A stretch of DNA of 64,000 nucleotides, from the NCBI RefSeq assembly GCF_000504085.1, contig NC_022792.1, positions 2,074,001 through 2,138,000 on the forward strand, in the 5' to 3' direction. The position numbers were made by a program, and so were the translations under genes. This DNA is from Pseudothermotoga elfii DSM 9442 = NBRC 107921 (GTDB taxonomy: Bacteria > Thermotogota > Thermotogae > Thermotogales > DSM-5069). The notes under the pieces are model-generated. The model was not told where the DNA came from and searched no databases. It saw only the letters and a program-made list of their open reading frames with translations. Of the stretch, positions 14,556 to 25,214 are shown one piece after another; position 1 is the stretch's first letter, and each line of letters begins with the position of its first letter.

Positions 14556-17141
14556 ATGAATCTTGGTACACGTTACAGCCCGGAGCAGATAGAAAAAAAA
14601 TGGTATGAAAGATGGGTAGAAAAAGGTTATTTCGCGCCAAAAGGCAGTGGTATACCCTTTGTAATTGTTATACCACCTCCAAACATAACGGGACGAATCC
14701 ATATGGGACACGCCCTGAATATCACTTTGCAGGACATATTAGTAAGATACAAAAGAATGCGTGGTTTTGATACATTGTGGGTGCCGGGTGAAGATCATGC
14801 CGGCATAGCTACTCAAAATGCCGTTGAAAGATATCTCGAGAGCCAGGGAAAAAGCAGAGAGCAGCTTGGTAGAGAAAAATTCATCGAAATAGTCTGGGAA
14901 TGGGCAAAAAAATATAGAAAGGAGATACGTCAGCAAATAGAGACACTCGGTGCTTCCGTAGACTGGTCTCGAGAAAGATTTACTCTGGATGATGGTTTAT
15001 CAAAAGCTGTCAGAAAAGTTTTCGTAGATCTGTACAACCGTGGCCTGATATACAGGGGAAAATATATGGTCAACTGGTGTCCAAGATGTCAAACTGTCTT
15101 GTCAGACGAAGAAGTTGAGCACATAGAAGAGTCTGCAAAACTCTATTATGTGAAATATCCATTCTCGGGAAGCAATGAATATATAGTGATTGCAACTACA
15201 AGACCGGAAACAATGCTCGGCGATGTTGCAGTCGCAGTTAACCCGGAAGATGAAAGATACAAGAATATATCTGGAAAAACTGTTGTTCTTCCTCTGATGA
15301 ACAGAGAGATACCAATCATAACTGATAGTTATGTGGACCCTGAATTTGGTACGGGTGCTGTAAAGATAACCCCAGCTCATGATCCCAATGATTTTGATAT
15401 AGCAAAAAGACATTCTCTACAATTTATAGAAATCTTTGACAACGAGGCGAAAATAAATGAAAACGGCGGAAAATATGCTGGCCTCGATAGGTATCAAGCG
15501 CGGAAAGCTGTTTTAGAAGATCTTGAGAAAGCTGGGTTTTTACTCAAAGTGGAGAATATAAACCACGCCGTTGGGCATTGTTATCGATGCGACTCTGTGA
15601 TAGAACCAAGAATTATGGACCAATGGTTTGTAAGTATGAAATCTCTCTCAAAAAGGGCTATTGAAGCTGTTGAAAACGAAGAAATTCGTTTTGTTCCTGA
15701 AAGATGGAAAAAGGTTTATCTCCACTGGATGTACAATATTCGCGACTGGTGTATAAGCAGACAACTCTGGTGGGGTCATAGAGTACCGGTGTGGTACTGC
15801 AAAAACTGCAATGAAACGATAGTATCTGAAATAGATATTGAAGAATGTCCAAAATGCGGCTCAAAGTCTATCGAGCAAGATGAAGATGTACTCGATACAT
15901 GGTTTTCATCTGCTCTCTGGCCTTTTTCAACACTGGGATGGCCTGAGAAAACAGAAGATCTTGAAAAATACTATCCAACATCTGTTCTGGTAACAGGATT
16001 CGACATAATCTTCTTCTGGGTTGCCAGAATGATTATCATGGGTTATCAGTTTATGCAAAAAAAACCCTTTACAGATGTATACATACACCAGCTTATCCGA
16101 GATAAACACGGTAGAAAAATGAGCAAATCACTTGGTAACGGGATAGATCCAATAGATATGTCTGAAAAATATGGAACGGATCCTGTCAGGTTCACACTCG
16201 CAATCTTTGCAGCCCAGGGAAGTGACATAAAACTTGATGAAAGATACTTTGATACCTACAGAAAATTTGCCAACAAGATATGGAATGCAGCAAGATTTGT
16301 CCTGATAAATTTAGACAATTATAAACCCCAACCGCTGAATGAACTCTCCCTTGCAGATAGATGGATTCTTTCAAAGCTCCAGAAAGTTATCTCGGTAGTA
16401 AGTGATGCGATTGAAAAATACGAATTCAACATCGCTGCCAGGTCGCTGTACGAATTCTTCTGGAATGAGTTTTGTGACTGGTACATAGAATCTTCGAAGC
16501 TTGTTCTCAATAGTGAAAAGAAAGCAATCACACAGAATGTTCTGGTAAAAGTTCTTGATACAAGCCTCAGACTCTTACATCCATTCATGCCATTTTTGAG
16601 TGAAGAGCTGTGGCAAAACTTGCCAGTACATGGCGAATCGATAGTTATTTCAGATTGGCCAGAGGTTGATGTGACACTAATTAACGAAGAGGCAGAAAAG
16701 AATTTTGAAAAACTGGTTCAAATAATCAGGGGAATAAGAAATGTAAAAGCAGAAATGAACATTCCTCCAAAAAGAAATACGAAAGTCTACATATATGGTG
16801 AAACACTTTGTAAAGAGGAAAGCTCTTACATAGAACATCTTTCGGGTGCTCAAATAAGTTATGTGAAAGAGAAACCAGCTTGCTGTGCCACAGCTTTTGT
16901 TTCTGAAAATCAGCATGTATACGTTGATGTGGCTGGCCTGAATCTTCAATCTGAGATCAAAAGATTGATGAAAAACATAGAAAAATTGCAAAAAGAAAGA
17001 GAATGGCAGCTTAAAAAGCTCTCTGATGATAAATTTCTTTCCAATGCACCAGAAGAAGCTATTTCAGAAGCACGTCAAAAGCTTTCTGAGATAGAAGATC
17101 GGCTCAAAATACTCAATCAAATACTGGGTGATCTGATGTGA
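14556..17141 (+). CDS. valS: Valyl-tRNA synthetase
   Basis: An 861-residue class I synthetase. The HIGH signature is HMGH in PPPNITGRIHMGHALN, and the KMSKS loop is KHGRKMSKSLGNGIDP. An editing domain includes TTRPETMLGDVAVAVNP, and a C-terminal coiled coil (LQSEIKRLMKNIEKLQKERE) is typical of ValRS. Two CxxC pairs (CPRC; CKNC and CPKC) suggest bound zinc. It charges tRNA-Val with valine and edits threonine. ATG at 14556 follows TGGAGGTGTAATTCA; an upstream in-frame start would overlap the previous gene. It is followed directly by folC, an order also found in Bacillus. Confidence 0.97.
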   Translation: MNLGTRYSPEQIEKKWYERWVEKGYFAPKGSGIPFVIVIPPPNITGRIHMGHALNITLQDILVRYKRMRGFDTLWVPGEDHAGIATQNAVERYLESQGKSREQLGREKFIEIVWEWAKKYRKEIRQQIETLGASVDWSRERFTLDDGLSKAVRKVFVDLYNRGLIYRGKYMVNWCPRCQTVLSDEEVEHIEESAKLYYVKYPFSGSNEYIVIATTRPETMLGDVAVAVNPEDERYKNISGKTVVLPLMNREIPIITDSYVDPEFGTGAVKITPAHDPNDFDIAKRHSLQFIEIFDNEAKINENGGKYAGLDRYQARKAVLEDLEKAGFLLKVENINHAVGHCYRCDSVIEPRIMDQWFVSMKSLSKRAIEAVENEEIRFVPERWKKVYLHWMYNIRDWCISRQLWWGHRVPVWYCKNCNETIVSEIDIEECPKCGSKSIEQDEDVLDTWFSSALWPFSTLGWPEKTEDLEKYYPTSVLVTGFDIIFFWVARMIIMGYQFMQKKPFTDVYIHQLIRDKHGRKMSKSLGNGIDPIDMSEKYGTDPVRFTLAIFAAQGSDIKLDERYFDTYRKFANKIWNAARFVLINLDNYKPQPLNELSLADRWILSKLQKVISVVSDAIEKYEFNIAARSLYEFFWNEFCDWYIESSKLVLNSEKKAITQNVLVKVLDTSLRLLHPFMPFLSEELWQNLPVHGESIVISDWPEVDVTLINEEAEKNFEKLVQIIRGIRNVKAEMNIPPKRNTKVYIYGETLCKEESSYIEHLSGAQISYVKEKPACCATAFVSENQHVYVDVAGLNLQSEIKRLMKNIEKLQKEREWQLKKLSDDKFLSNAPEEAISEARQKLSEIEDRLKILNQILGDLM

Positions 17142-18463
17142 CATACCTGAAAATGCTCGAATATCTTTACAAAGAAAGACCTTCAGGGAAAATCACACTT
17201 GGACTTGATAGAATTCAGAAACTGTGCGAGAGACTTGGCAATCCTCAAAATGTATTCAAAAGCGCTCATATAGCAGGTACCAATGGAAAAGGATCAGTTA
17301 CACGATTTTTGAGCTGGCTTTTTATAGAACATGGATTAAAAACAGCTGCCTATTATTCACCACATCTGACATCCTTCAAAGAACGTATACTGGTGGATGA
17401 AAAATTCATAACTGATGAAACTATGCTGAATGCTTTTCATGAAGTTCAACAGGCAGCGATAGAGCTCGACAAAGAAGGAGAACAATCGAAACCAAGTTTT
17501 TTTGAATTCACCACGGCAATGGCTTTTTGCGTATACAGAGATATGAAAACTCAGGCAGCTTCGATAGAAGTCGGGCTTGGAGGACGATTCGACGCAACAA
17601 ATGTACTTACCCCAGAAGTGAGCGTTATCGTAACTGTCGGATTTGATCACATGCACATACTGGGAAACACTCTTGAAAAAATCGCTTTTGAGAAAGCCGG
17701 AATAATCAAGGAAAATATCCCGGTGGTTTGTGGAGAAACTAACGAAATTCCCTTAAACGTCATAAATCAAGTAGCGCACTTAAAAAACAGTTCTGTATAT
17801 CTCCTGGGAAAAGATTTCTACTACGACAACGAAAAACTTTTTCTTTCGAACAATACCTTTGATTTTCACAGCGATATCATCGAGCTCAAAGATTTGAAAA
17901 TCTCCTTAAATGGTGCACACCAGTTTCTCAACGCCTCTGTAGCGCTTCAAGCATTTTTGATTTTTGCTCAAAGAAATAATATAAAGATAGATAAACTCAG
18001 GATAAGAAGTGCTTTGAGCAAGACCACCATGCCAGGAAGGTTTGAAGTCGTTGGTGAAAAACCAAAGGTGATATTTGATGGAGCGCATAACCTTTCTGCT
18101 GCACTTGTTTTGAGAAAATCTATAAAAGATTATCTTGAGGATGAAAAAATTGCTGCTGTGATAGGTATAGTTGATGATAAAGATAAAAGAAGTATTTTGA
18201 CTCAGATTGCGCCCATGTTTGATAGGATAGTTGTTACAAGACCTTTCTCCCACAGGGCACAAAATACTCAGGAAACTTTTCAAATCACCAGGGAAATAAA
18301 CGCAAACACGATCCTTGAACCTGATCCGATAAAAGCTTACGAAATATTGAAATCAGATGGGTATGAAACAATTATCGTTACAGGGTCTCTGTACTTAGTT
18401 GGATATCTGAGGGATTACATAATGGACGGGCAGCTTGATCCAGAGTGGATAATTGCGAGGTGA
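17138..18463 (+). CDS. folC: Folylpolyglutamate synthase / dihydrofolate synthase
   Basis: A 441-residue Mur-ligase-family enzyme. The P-loop is HIAGTNGKGSVTRFLSWLF (about residue 42), with FFEFTTAMAF, GLGGRFDATN and the DGAHN signature. FolC adds glutamate to (dihydro)folate or dihydropteroate using ATP. The GTG start overlaps the valS stop (GTGA), showing translational coupling. Its 3' end overlaps nothing essential in ruvA if ruvA starts at its TTG codon (18469). Whether this enzyme is mono- or bifunctional cannot be decided from sequence. Confidence 0.94.
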   Translation: MTYLKMLEYLYKERPSGKITLGLDRIQKLCERLGNPQNVFKSAHIAGTNGKGSVTRFLSWLFIEHGLKTAAYYSPHLTSFKERILVDEKFITDETMLNAFHEVQQAAIELDKEGEQSKPSFFEFTTAMAFCVYRDMKTQAASIEVGLGGRFDATNVLTPEVSVIVTVGFDHMHILGNTLEKIAFEKAGIIKENIPVVCGETNEIPLNVINQVAHLKNSSVYLLGKDFYYDNEKLFLSNNTFDFHSDIIELKDLKISLNGAHQFLNASVALQAFLIFAQRNNIKIDKLRIRSALSKTTMPGRFEVVGEKPKVIFDGAHNLSAALVLRKSIKDYLEDEKIAAVIGIVDDKDKRSILTQIAPMFDRIVVTRPFSHRAQNTQETFQITREINANTILEPDPIKAYEILKSDGYETIIVTGSLYLVGYLRDYIMDGQLDPEWIIAR

Positions 18464-18468
18464 ATACT

Positions 18469-19035
18469 TTGCTGGTGGGAGTTAAAGGCACAGTTCATAG
18501 TAAAAATGGTAGCAGTGTAATACTTGAAATCAATGGTTTTTTGATAAAAATTCTCTGTGACATTGAAACACTTGAAAAAGCACAGATAGGGCAGACAGTT
18601 CAGTTGCATACACATCTTGAATTCAGCCAGGAAGGAATAACAATTTATGGTTTTCTGAGCAAAGAAAGACTCTATGTTTTTGAAAAAATTCTGAAAGTCT
18701 CAAAAATAGGTCCAAAAACTGCTTTGAGAATTGTTTCAACCTCTGAACCAGAAGAATTAGTGCATTTGATAATTTCTCAGGATGTCGAAAAACTATCCAG
18801 ATTTCCAGGTATCGGTAAAAAAACAGCCGAGAGGCTTATAGCGGAATTAAAAGACGAAGAATTTGAAATAAAATCTGATTATTCAAAAGAGTTGTCAGAT
18901 GCAATCGATGCACTTGTCGCCCTCGGATTTGGTAAGATAGAATCAAGAGAGGCTGCAAAGAGCGTCTACCATTCTTCGAAGAAGGCAGAACAAATAGTCA
19001 AAGAAGCCCTTAAAATGCTTTCTAAGAAGGTGTGA
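18469..19035 (+). CDS. ruvA: Holliday junction DNA helicase subunit RuvA
   Basis: A 188-residue RuvA: an N-terminal OB fold (VGVKGTVHSKNGSSVILEINGF), two helix-hairpin-helix motifs (SKIGPKTALRIV and FPGIGKKTAERLIAELKD), and a C-terminal domain III (AIDALVALGFGKIESREA) that contacts RuvB. RuvA binds four-way junctions and directs RuvB branch migration. TTG at 18469 lies six bases after GAGGTG; an in-frame GTG at 18445 would sit inside folC without a site. ruvB is not in the window. Confidence 0.95.
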   Translation: MLVGVKGTVHSKNGSSVILEINGFLIKILCDIETLEKAQIGQTVQLHTHLEFSQEGITIYGFLSKERLYVFEKILKVSKIGPKTALRIVSTSEPEELVHLIISQDVEKLSRFPGIGKKTAERLIAELKDEEFEIKSDYSKELSDAIDALVALGFGKIESREAAKSVYHSSKKAEQIVKEALKMLSKKV

Positions 19036-19039
19036 TTTT

Positions 19040-19525
19040 GTGAATGTCCTTAGTGCTGGTCTGGAAAATCCGATACTTGGTTATAAACTCGATCCAGGTG
19101 AACCGGGGCTTTCTCATTCAGCTCCGGCAAGCAGAAGTATCTTGCGCGTAGTTTCACAGGAAATAAGCAACTGGCTCGCATTTGAGAGGGAGGCCGCCAA
19201 AAACGGTGGAATAATAATTCATGGCGGGATCAATCTTGATTTAAGAAGAAAAGGGTCTTTTCTTGCAGCAGTCGCAGGTAAAACGACTGCATGGATATAT
19301 TACCCTAACGGCGAAAAAGTTCAGGATAATTCCAACGAGTACAAAGACCAGTTGAGAAAACAAATTCGAGAGCTCGAAAACAAGCTGGAAGCAGCTATCA
19401 ACAGTCATGAAAAAGAAAAAATAGAACAGCAGCTCAATTTTCTGAAACTCATGTTGAACATGCCGGCAAAACTGATTGAAGATCTGTTAAAACCCTTTGG
19501 AATATTCTTAGATGTCTTCGCTTGA
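19040..19525 (+). CDS. Conserved-looking hypothetical protein
   Basis: A 161-residue protein I do not recognise. It has no signal peptide or membrane segment. The N-terminal half is glycine- and hydrophobic-rich (NGGIIIHGGINLDL, GSFLAAVAGKTTAWIYYPNGEKV) and looks like beta structure. Residues about 98-145 form a charged helical region (KDQLRKQIRELENKLEAAI), probably a coiled coil. The GTG start follows AAGGTG seven bases upstream, four bases after ruvA, so it belongs to the valS-folC-ruvA operon. Its 3' end overlaps the convergent HD-GYP gene by 18 bases. A structural or regulatory role is possible; function unknown. Confidence 0.65.
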   Translation: MNVLSAGLENPILGYKLDPGEPGLSHSAPASRSILRVVSQEISNWLAFEREAAKNGGIIIHGGINLDLRRKGSFLAAVAGKTTAWIYYPNGEKVQDNSNEYKDQLRKQIRELENKLEAAINSHEKEKIEQQLNFLKLMLNMPAKLIEDLLKPFGIFLDVFA

Positions 19526-20380
19526 CTCCATAACCTTAACAAATACATCCACAATTTCTGGATCGAACATACGTGAGCTTTGATCTATTATCATTTTCAA
19601 CGCATCGCTTTTACTCTTTGGACCAACACCCCATTCCGACGTTATAAAATGAGTCAGCTCGTCATAATAATCGCAAACAGCTATTATTCTTGCAAAAAGT
19701 GGTATATCTTCGCCTTTCAAACCGTCTGGATAACCCTGTCCATCCCATCTTTCATGATGAGATCTCACTGCAGGAACCAGGTCCCAGAGAAATTCTATCG
19801 TTGAAAGATAGATAGCACCCATCAATGCGTGATCTTTTGGCATGCTTTCCAAAGTCCTTATTCTGGTTGGAGTGAACATCATCAATTGTTCAATACCTAT
19901 CTTTCCTACATCATGCAACATGCTTGCTTCTGTGAGAGAAAGAATATCTTCTTCGCTCAACCTTAACTCTGTTCCAATTTTTTTCGCGAGCTTAGCAACT
20001 CTCTGAGAATGGCTGAATCCGTTTTTGTCTTCAACCTCCATCAGAACAATCATAGCCTGGAGAATACCACTTATAACCCTTCGTGCCCATTTTGTGCTCG
20101 TCAATCCAGCGCTGGTAGCATCTTTTTCGACGTAAGATTTTGCAAATGCCCATAAAGATTTGTAATTTTCTTCTGCATTTTCAAAATTGGCAATTAATTT
20201 ACCTTCATCGTAAAATTTGGCAGAAGAACCTGAAAAAACTATCTGAGGTATCCTGGAATCTGTCAAGGAATCTGTTAAAAGGAGCTGAGGAGAATTCTTC
20301 CCCTCAGCAGCTTCCATTTTTTCGAAAAACTCAATTATATTTTTATTCACCTTTCCCAGAACGGTAAAAACCACATTCAT
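19508..20380 (-). CDS. HD-GYP domain protein (cyclic di-GMP phosphodiesterase-like)
   Basis: A 290-residue protein with a C-terminal HD-GYP domain. Seen are [13 protein letters not shown], the [13 protein letters not shown] metal motif, and the signature [25 protein letters not shown]. Such domains hydrolyse cyclic di-GMP to pGpG or GMP. The N-terminal 115 residues do not resemble a known sensor domain; they contain a short predicted alpha/beta region. The ATG overlaps the thrS stop, so it is co-translated with a tRNA synthetase, an unusual partner. The GGDEF protein at 1-399 could supply the substrate. Confidence 0.9.
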
Positions 20381-22293
20381 TCCTCCATCAAATTTTTCAA
20401 CGAACGCGTCGCAATTTCCTCAGTTATTTTTTCCAGAACCAACTTTACTGGCTTGCTTCCGAAGTCACTGCCCCTTGTTCTGACAGAAACAGCTTCTGAA
20501 TCAGCTTCTCTGTCTCCAACAACAAGCATGTAAGGTATTTTCATAGATTGCGCATCTCTTATTTTATACCCAACTGTCTCGCGTCGTGCATCTATTTTCA
20601 CCCTTACACCGTTTTTAACAAATTCACTTTTTACCTTCTCAGCATATTCAAAATGTCTGTCAGCAATCGGTATTATAATCACCTGAACAGGTGCCAGCCA
20701 TGTCGGAAATGCTCCCGCGTAATGCTCGATAAGTATTCCTAAAAACCTTTCTAAGCTTCCGTAAATAGCTCTATGTATCATGACAGGTTGTTGATATTTT
20801 CCATCCATACTGGTATAAACAAGCCCAAATCTCTGTGGCATAAGGAAATCAAGCTGAATAGTTGCACATTGCCAGGTTCTACCTATCGAATCTCTTACAT
20901 GGAAATCTATTTTTGGTCCATAAAACGCACCTTCTTTTTCTTTCACAACATACTGTAATCCAACTGATTCCATAGCTTTTCTCAGGGCCTCTGTTGCTTT
21001 CTCCCAGGTTGCTTCGTCCCCCATATGATCCTCAGGCATCGTGCTCAGTTCGGCAGAATAGTCAAAACCAAACTGCGAATATATCCTGTGAACAAGATTT
21101 ATCACACCTGCTATTTCATTTTCCACCTGATCTATTCTGCAGAATATGTGTGCATCATCCTGAGTGAAACTTCTCACACGAAATAGCCCATGCAAAACAC
21201 CGCTCCGTTCATACCGGTGAACTTTTCCAAACTCAAAAAATCTCACGGGAAGATCTCTATAGGAAACCGGTTTGTTTTTGTACACAAGTATATGGCCAGG
21301 ACAATTCATTGGTTTAATGGCGAATTGCTGCTCTTCTTTTGTAGTGAAATACATATTTTCTTTATAGTGTTCCCAGTGCCCCGACATCCTCCAGAGCTTT
21401 TCACTCATGACAAGTGGGGTCATAACTTCTTCATAACCATATTCAATGTGCAGCTGCCTGGAAAATTCCATAAGCTCTTTGAGAATAACTGTCCCGTTTG
21501 GCGTAAAAACTGGCATACCAGCAGCCACATCAAAATCAATAAAGAAAATATCAAGTGCAGGGCCAAGCTTTCTGTGGTCTCTTTTTCTGGCCTCTTCGAG
21601 GAGGTCAAGGTAATTTTTCAATTCTTCCTGCCTTAAAAATGCTGTGCCATAAACTCTTTGAAGCATCGGATTTTTTTCATCACCTTTCCAGTATGCTCCA
21701 GAAACAGAAAGTAACTTGAAGTGTTTAACCATGCCTGTGGAAGGCATATGTGGTCCCCTGCACAGATCGACGAAATCGCCCTGTTTGAATAAAGTCACTT
21801 TATTATCCTGTATCTCTTTCAAAAGCTCGACCTTGTACGGCTGGTCTTTTTCAGTCATAAAAGATATAGCATCATCTTTGCTCATTTCAATACGCTCAAC
21901 AGGAATATTCTGTTCGATTATTTTCTTCATCTCTTCTTCTATCCTTGATAAATCTTCTTCAGTTATTTTTCCATTTAATATCTCAAAATCATAGTAAAAG
22001 CCGTTTTCAATCGCTGGACCTATGCCAAGCCTGACATTCTTCTTCCCATAGACATTCATAACTGCCTGAGCCAAAATGTGAGACATAGTGTGCCTGTAAA
22101 CTTCAGGCGCAAGCTCGTGAAACAAATCAACAAATTCTACCTCTCCATCACTATCTATCGTTGATCTCAGGTCTATTAATTTACCGTTAAAAACTGCGGC
22201 AATAACTTCATCAGAACGAATAATTTCTCGAATCTGGACCGGTTTTTCTGATATAAACTCTCCATCGTTTTTTATTTTCACTTTAATGGGCAC
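20377..22293 (-). CDS. thrS: Threonyl-tRNA synthetase
   Basis: A 638-residue class II synthetase with the full bacterial layout. It has an N-terminal TGS domain (residues 1-62), the editing domain with [12 protein letters not shown], and a catalytic core with [13 protein letters not shown] (motif 2), CPGHILVY and the [19 protein letters not shown] motif 3. The C-terminal anticodon-binding domain includes [26 protein letters not shown] start at 22293 follows GGAGGTG by five bases. Divergent from the SLBB gene across a 107-base gap. I saw no T-box leader in the upstream sequence. Confidence 0.97.
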
Positions 22294-22400
22294 AAAATCA
22301 CCTCCTGGATACTTTCTTAAATATTACCACATTTTCCAACGCTGCCTGTATTCAACAAAGTGATATCATATGAAGAGAAAGTAAATCGAGAGGTGATTGA
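22294..22400. other. Divergent intergenic region thrS / SLBB gene
   Basis: A 107-base divergent gap. On the plus strand TGATATCAT at 22361-22369 fits an extended -10 without a clear -35 and might serve the SLBB gene. On the minus strand TAATAT followed by TTTAAG lies upstream of thrS, again without a convincing -35. No strong inverted repeat or riboswitch-like structure was found. Confidence 0.35.
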
Positions 22401-25214
22401 ATGCGGAAAGGTTTTCTTTTATTGATTTTATTTCTCTCATGTTTGATTTTTGCCGAATACACTTTAAGAACAGGAGATATCGTAAGAATCGAGGTTTTCG
22501 CCTATCCGGAGATGACAAAAGATTGTCTTGTAGACAGTGATGGGTACATCTCTTACGCTGGTGTAGGAAGAATAAAAGTTGAAGGGATGACGCTGTCAGA
22601 TATTGAAAAAATAGCAAGTGAAAAAATAGCCAAATTAATTCCCAACCCGAGCGTCACTGTTTCACTTATTTCTTACGCACCGAGATATATTTACATTCAG
22701 GGAATAACGAATAGAAGAATAGATATTGGTATAAACCCTGTAACTCTCAGCCAAGTTATCTCAACTGTTGGTTCAAATGGGAATTTCAACATCGATTCCA
22801 TAGATCTTGAAAATATAAGAATTTTCAGAAGAGAAGAAAGTTTTATCGTTAATCTTTCGGCTTTTTACGAAGGTTCAATTGAAGCAGATGTGCCTGTTTT
22901 TGAAGGAGATATTATTTATATACCTTCTAAAAGTCCTATCAGCAATGTAAAAGTTCTTGGGGCAGTGAAAAACCCTTCCTCATTTTCTTATATAAAAGGA
23001 ATGACCTTGGCTGGAGTTATATCTCTCGCCGGAGGGGTTATTACAAATGTTGGTGATCTGAGAAATGTTTACCTCAGCAGAAATGGCACTGTGCAAAAAA
23101 TAGATTTGGAAGCAATCCTGACGGGTAAAAACAACGATTTGGAGCTCAAACCGGGTGATCAGATTTATGTTCCAAAAATAGATTTGAGATACGCCTATGT
23201 GACCGGATTTGTTGCAAAACCGGGTATTTACGAATTTATGGAAGATGAGCCCATCACACTAAAACGATTAATAGCAAAGGCTGGTGGTGTGCAAGCAGAA
23301 TTGAAATACATTGAAAAAATAACTGTCACTCAAAGCACCGCAAAGAAAGATTACTCCCCATCAGTACTTTCGGAAGGTGAAGATATTTTGCTTGAATCTG
23401 GTGCTTACGTGGATGTTGTAAAAAAGCAGGAGAGATTTGTTTATGTTCTGGGACTTGTGAAAAACCAGGGCAGAATTGATTTTCAACCGGAAGAATCAAT
23501 GAAATTGAGCGTGTTGATTGCAAAAGCTGGTGGATTTGATTCTCCGCAGGTTGAAAAAGGTGGAACAATAAAGATATACAGAGACGGTTCATGGTATGAA
23601 ATACAGGCATCTACGATAAAAGAAAAAGATATCGATTTGGAGCCAGCAGATTTAGTGAGAGTTGAATATCAGGAGTTTTACGTTTATGTTGTTGGAAATC
23701 TTGCAACGTCCGGAAAAATAATCTTTGAACCAGAAGAACCAAAGAAGCTGTCCACTCTGATCAACAAGGTTGGTCAGATTAGTGAACAGACTTTCGAATC
23801 TATTCAGTTAATTCAGCCCGGGCAAACACAAACCACCGTGCTCAAAATACACGACGTTTTAGATGGATTAAAAGATGAAGATTTGCAAAATGGTGCAACA
23901 GTTGTTTTTAAACTAAGGGAAGGAAGATATGTTTACTTTATAGGTGATCTTTCTCAATTCATAACTTTCAATTTTGATGAGAAAATCACGCTAAAAAGAG
24001 CTCTTTCGAAAGCTAACCTGAATCTTGATCTGGTTGAACAGCTGTGCAGAGTATCGAGAAACAGTGAAGAGCCCATCCAGCTTGAGCCCGATATAGTTCT
24101 TGAAAGTGGAGATATCATCAAGGTGACGCTCAAAAAGCCAGCGCGGGTGAGTGTTCTCGGAAGAGTTAAAGTGCCTGGTCAGGTGGTTTTCGAAGTCAAC
24201 GAAAGATCCACCTTGAGGAACGCCATAGCGAAATGTGGTGGTTTTATAACCGAACCAACTGAAATTTTTGTTTCAGACAAAGTCATAGTTTATTCAGAAG
24301 GTAAGAGACATTTGTTCAGTGTAGATCAGGTTGAATCAGAAGAGTTCAACTTTTTCCTGAAAGATGGGGACTTTGTCTATGTAACAGAAAAGTCACCCCA
24401 TTATGTTTTTGTGTTTGGAGATGCTGTGAAAAACGAAAAAATCCTGCTATCTCATAACGAAGAATTCAAATTATCAACTGTTCTTGGAAAGATAACACTT
24501 GTCAACGACGCCCGCCAGGTACATGTTATTTACCCTACAAACGAATCAACGCTTGTTTCGCTAAAAGATATCCAGATAAAGAAAGCAGACCTCGATCTGA
24601 TAGATGGAACCTTCATTGTGATAGAAAAAGATTTAGAAAGTTATATTTATGTACTTGGCATGGTTAAAAATCCTGGGGGGTATTACATATCTGACAGGCA
24701 GATAACAGCCTTAGAGGCCTTGAGCCTATCTGGTGGCATAAGTGACTGGGGATCTTATAACCAGATTATTCTGAAACGTGGAAATGAAAGCAAAACAATA
24801 AACGCGGCGGATCCAATAGTTTTGAACAGCATTTCTGTGAAAGCTGGTGATATACTTTATGTACCGCCAATAGAATCAAATGTCGTTTATGTACTCGGTC
24901 AGGTTTCAAAGCCTGGACTGGTTAGAATAGATCAATACTCAACTGTGATGGATGCAATCATGAAATGCGGAGGTTTCACAACACGAGCGATCGCATCCAG
25001 GGTTTATCTCTTCAAAGGTGGTCCAACTGGAGAGCCGGTACTCTGCGATCTGTCCGGGACTTTGAAAGGAAAGTCTGTCGCAAGCAACCCCAATGTTTCG
25101 CCGGGTGATGTAATCTTTGTTCCTGATAATCCTCTAATGAATATAGTTGATATGATTCCAATAATTCAGAATCTGATCAGCATAATAAGCGGTGTACAGG
25201 GGATGGTTCAATGA
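22401..25214 (+). CDS. Multi-SLBB polysaccharide export-type protein
   Basis: A 937-residue secreted or envelope protein. Residues 1-18 form a signal peptide (RKGFLLLILFLSCLIFA). Residues 20-95 match the polysaccharide export (Wza/PES) domain (LRTGDIVRIEVFAYPEM ... GRIKVEGMTLSDIEK). The rest is a tandem of about ten SLBB-like units, each with a V(L/T/V)G.V..PG opening and a (K)AGG(F/V) end. The C terminus is hydrophobic. A Wza-type protein usually has one to three SLBB units, so this is unusually long and may span a wide periplasm under the toga. It starts the long plus-strand run; nagA overlaps its stop (ATGA). Confidence 0.85.
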   Translation: MRKGFLLLILFLSCLIFAEYTLRTGDIVRIEVFAYPEMTKDCLVDSDGYISYAGVGRIKVEGMTLSDIEKIASEKIAKLIPNPSVTVSLISYAPRYIYIQGITNRRIDIGINPVTLSQVISTVGSNGNFNIDSIDLENIRIFRREESFIVNLSAFYEGSIEADVPVFEGDIIYIPSKSPISNVKVLGAVKNPSSFSYIKGMTLAGVISLAGGVITNVGDLRNVYLSRNGTVQKIDLEAILTGKNNDLELKPGDQIYVPKIDLRYAYVTGFVAKPGIYEFMEDEPITLKRLIAKAGGVQAELKYIEKITVTQSTAKKDYSPSVLSEGEDILLESGAYVDVVKKQERFVYVLGLVKNQGRIDFQPEESMKLSVLIAKAGGFDSPQVEKGGTIKIYRDGSWYEIQASTIKEKDIDLEPADLVRVEYQEFYVYVVGNLATSGKIIFEPEEPKKLSTLINKVGQISEQTFESIQLIQPGQTQTTVLKIHDVLDGLKDEDLQNGATVVFKLREGRYVYFIGDLSQFITFNFDEKITLKRALSKANLNLDLVEQLCRVSRNSEEPIQLEPDIVLESGDIIKVTLKKPARVSVLGRVKVPGQVVFEVNERSTLRNAIAKCGGFITEPTEIFVSDKVIVYSEGKRHLFSVDQVESEEFNFFLKDGDFVYVTEKSPHYVFVFGDAVKNEKILLSHNEEFKLSTVLGKITLVNDARQVHVIYPTNESTLVSLKDIQIKKADLDLIDGTFIVIEKDLESYIYVLGMVKNPGGYYISDRQITALEALSLSGGISDWGSYNQIILKRGNESKTINAADPIVLNSISVKAGDILYVPPIESNVVYVLGQVSKPGLVRIDQYSTVMDAIMKCGGFTTRAIASRVYLFKGGPTGEPVLCDLSGTLKGKSVASNPNVSPGDVIFVPDNPLMNIVDMIPIIQNLISIISGVQGMVQ

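Noticed and set aside
22294-22400. T-box leader or riboswitch before thrS
   Set aside because: The gap is only 107 bases, with no T-box sequence, specifier hairpin or terminator-antiterminator pair.
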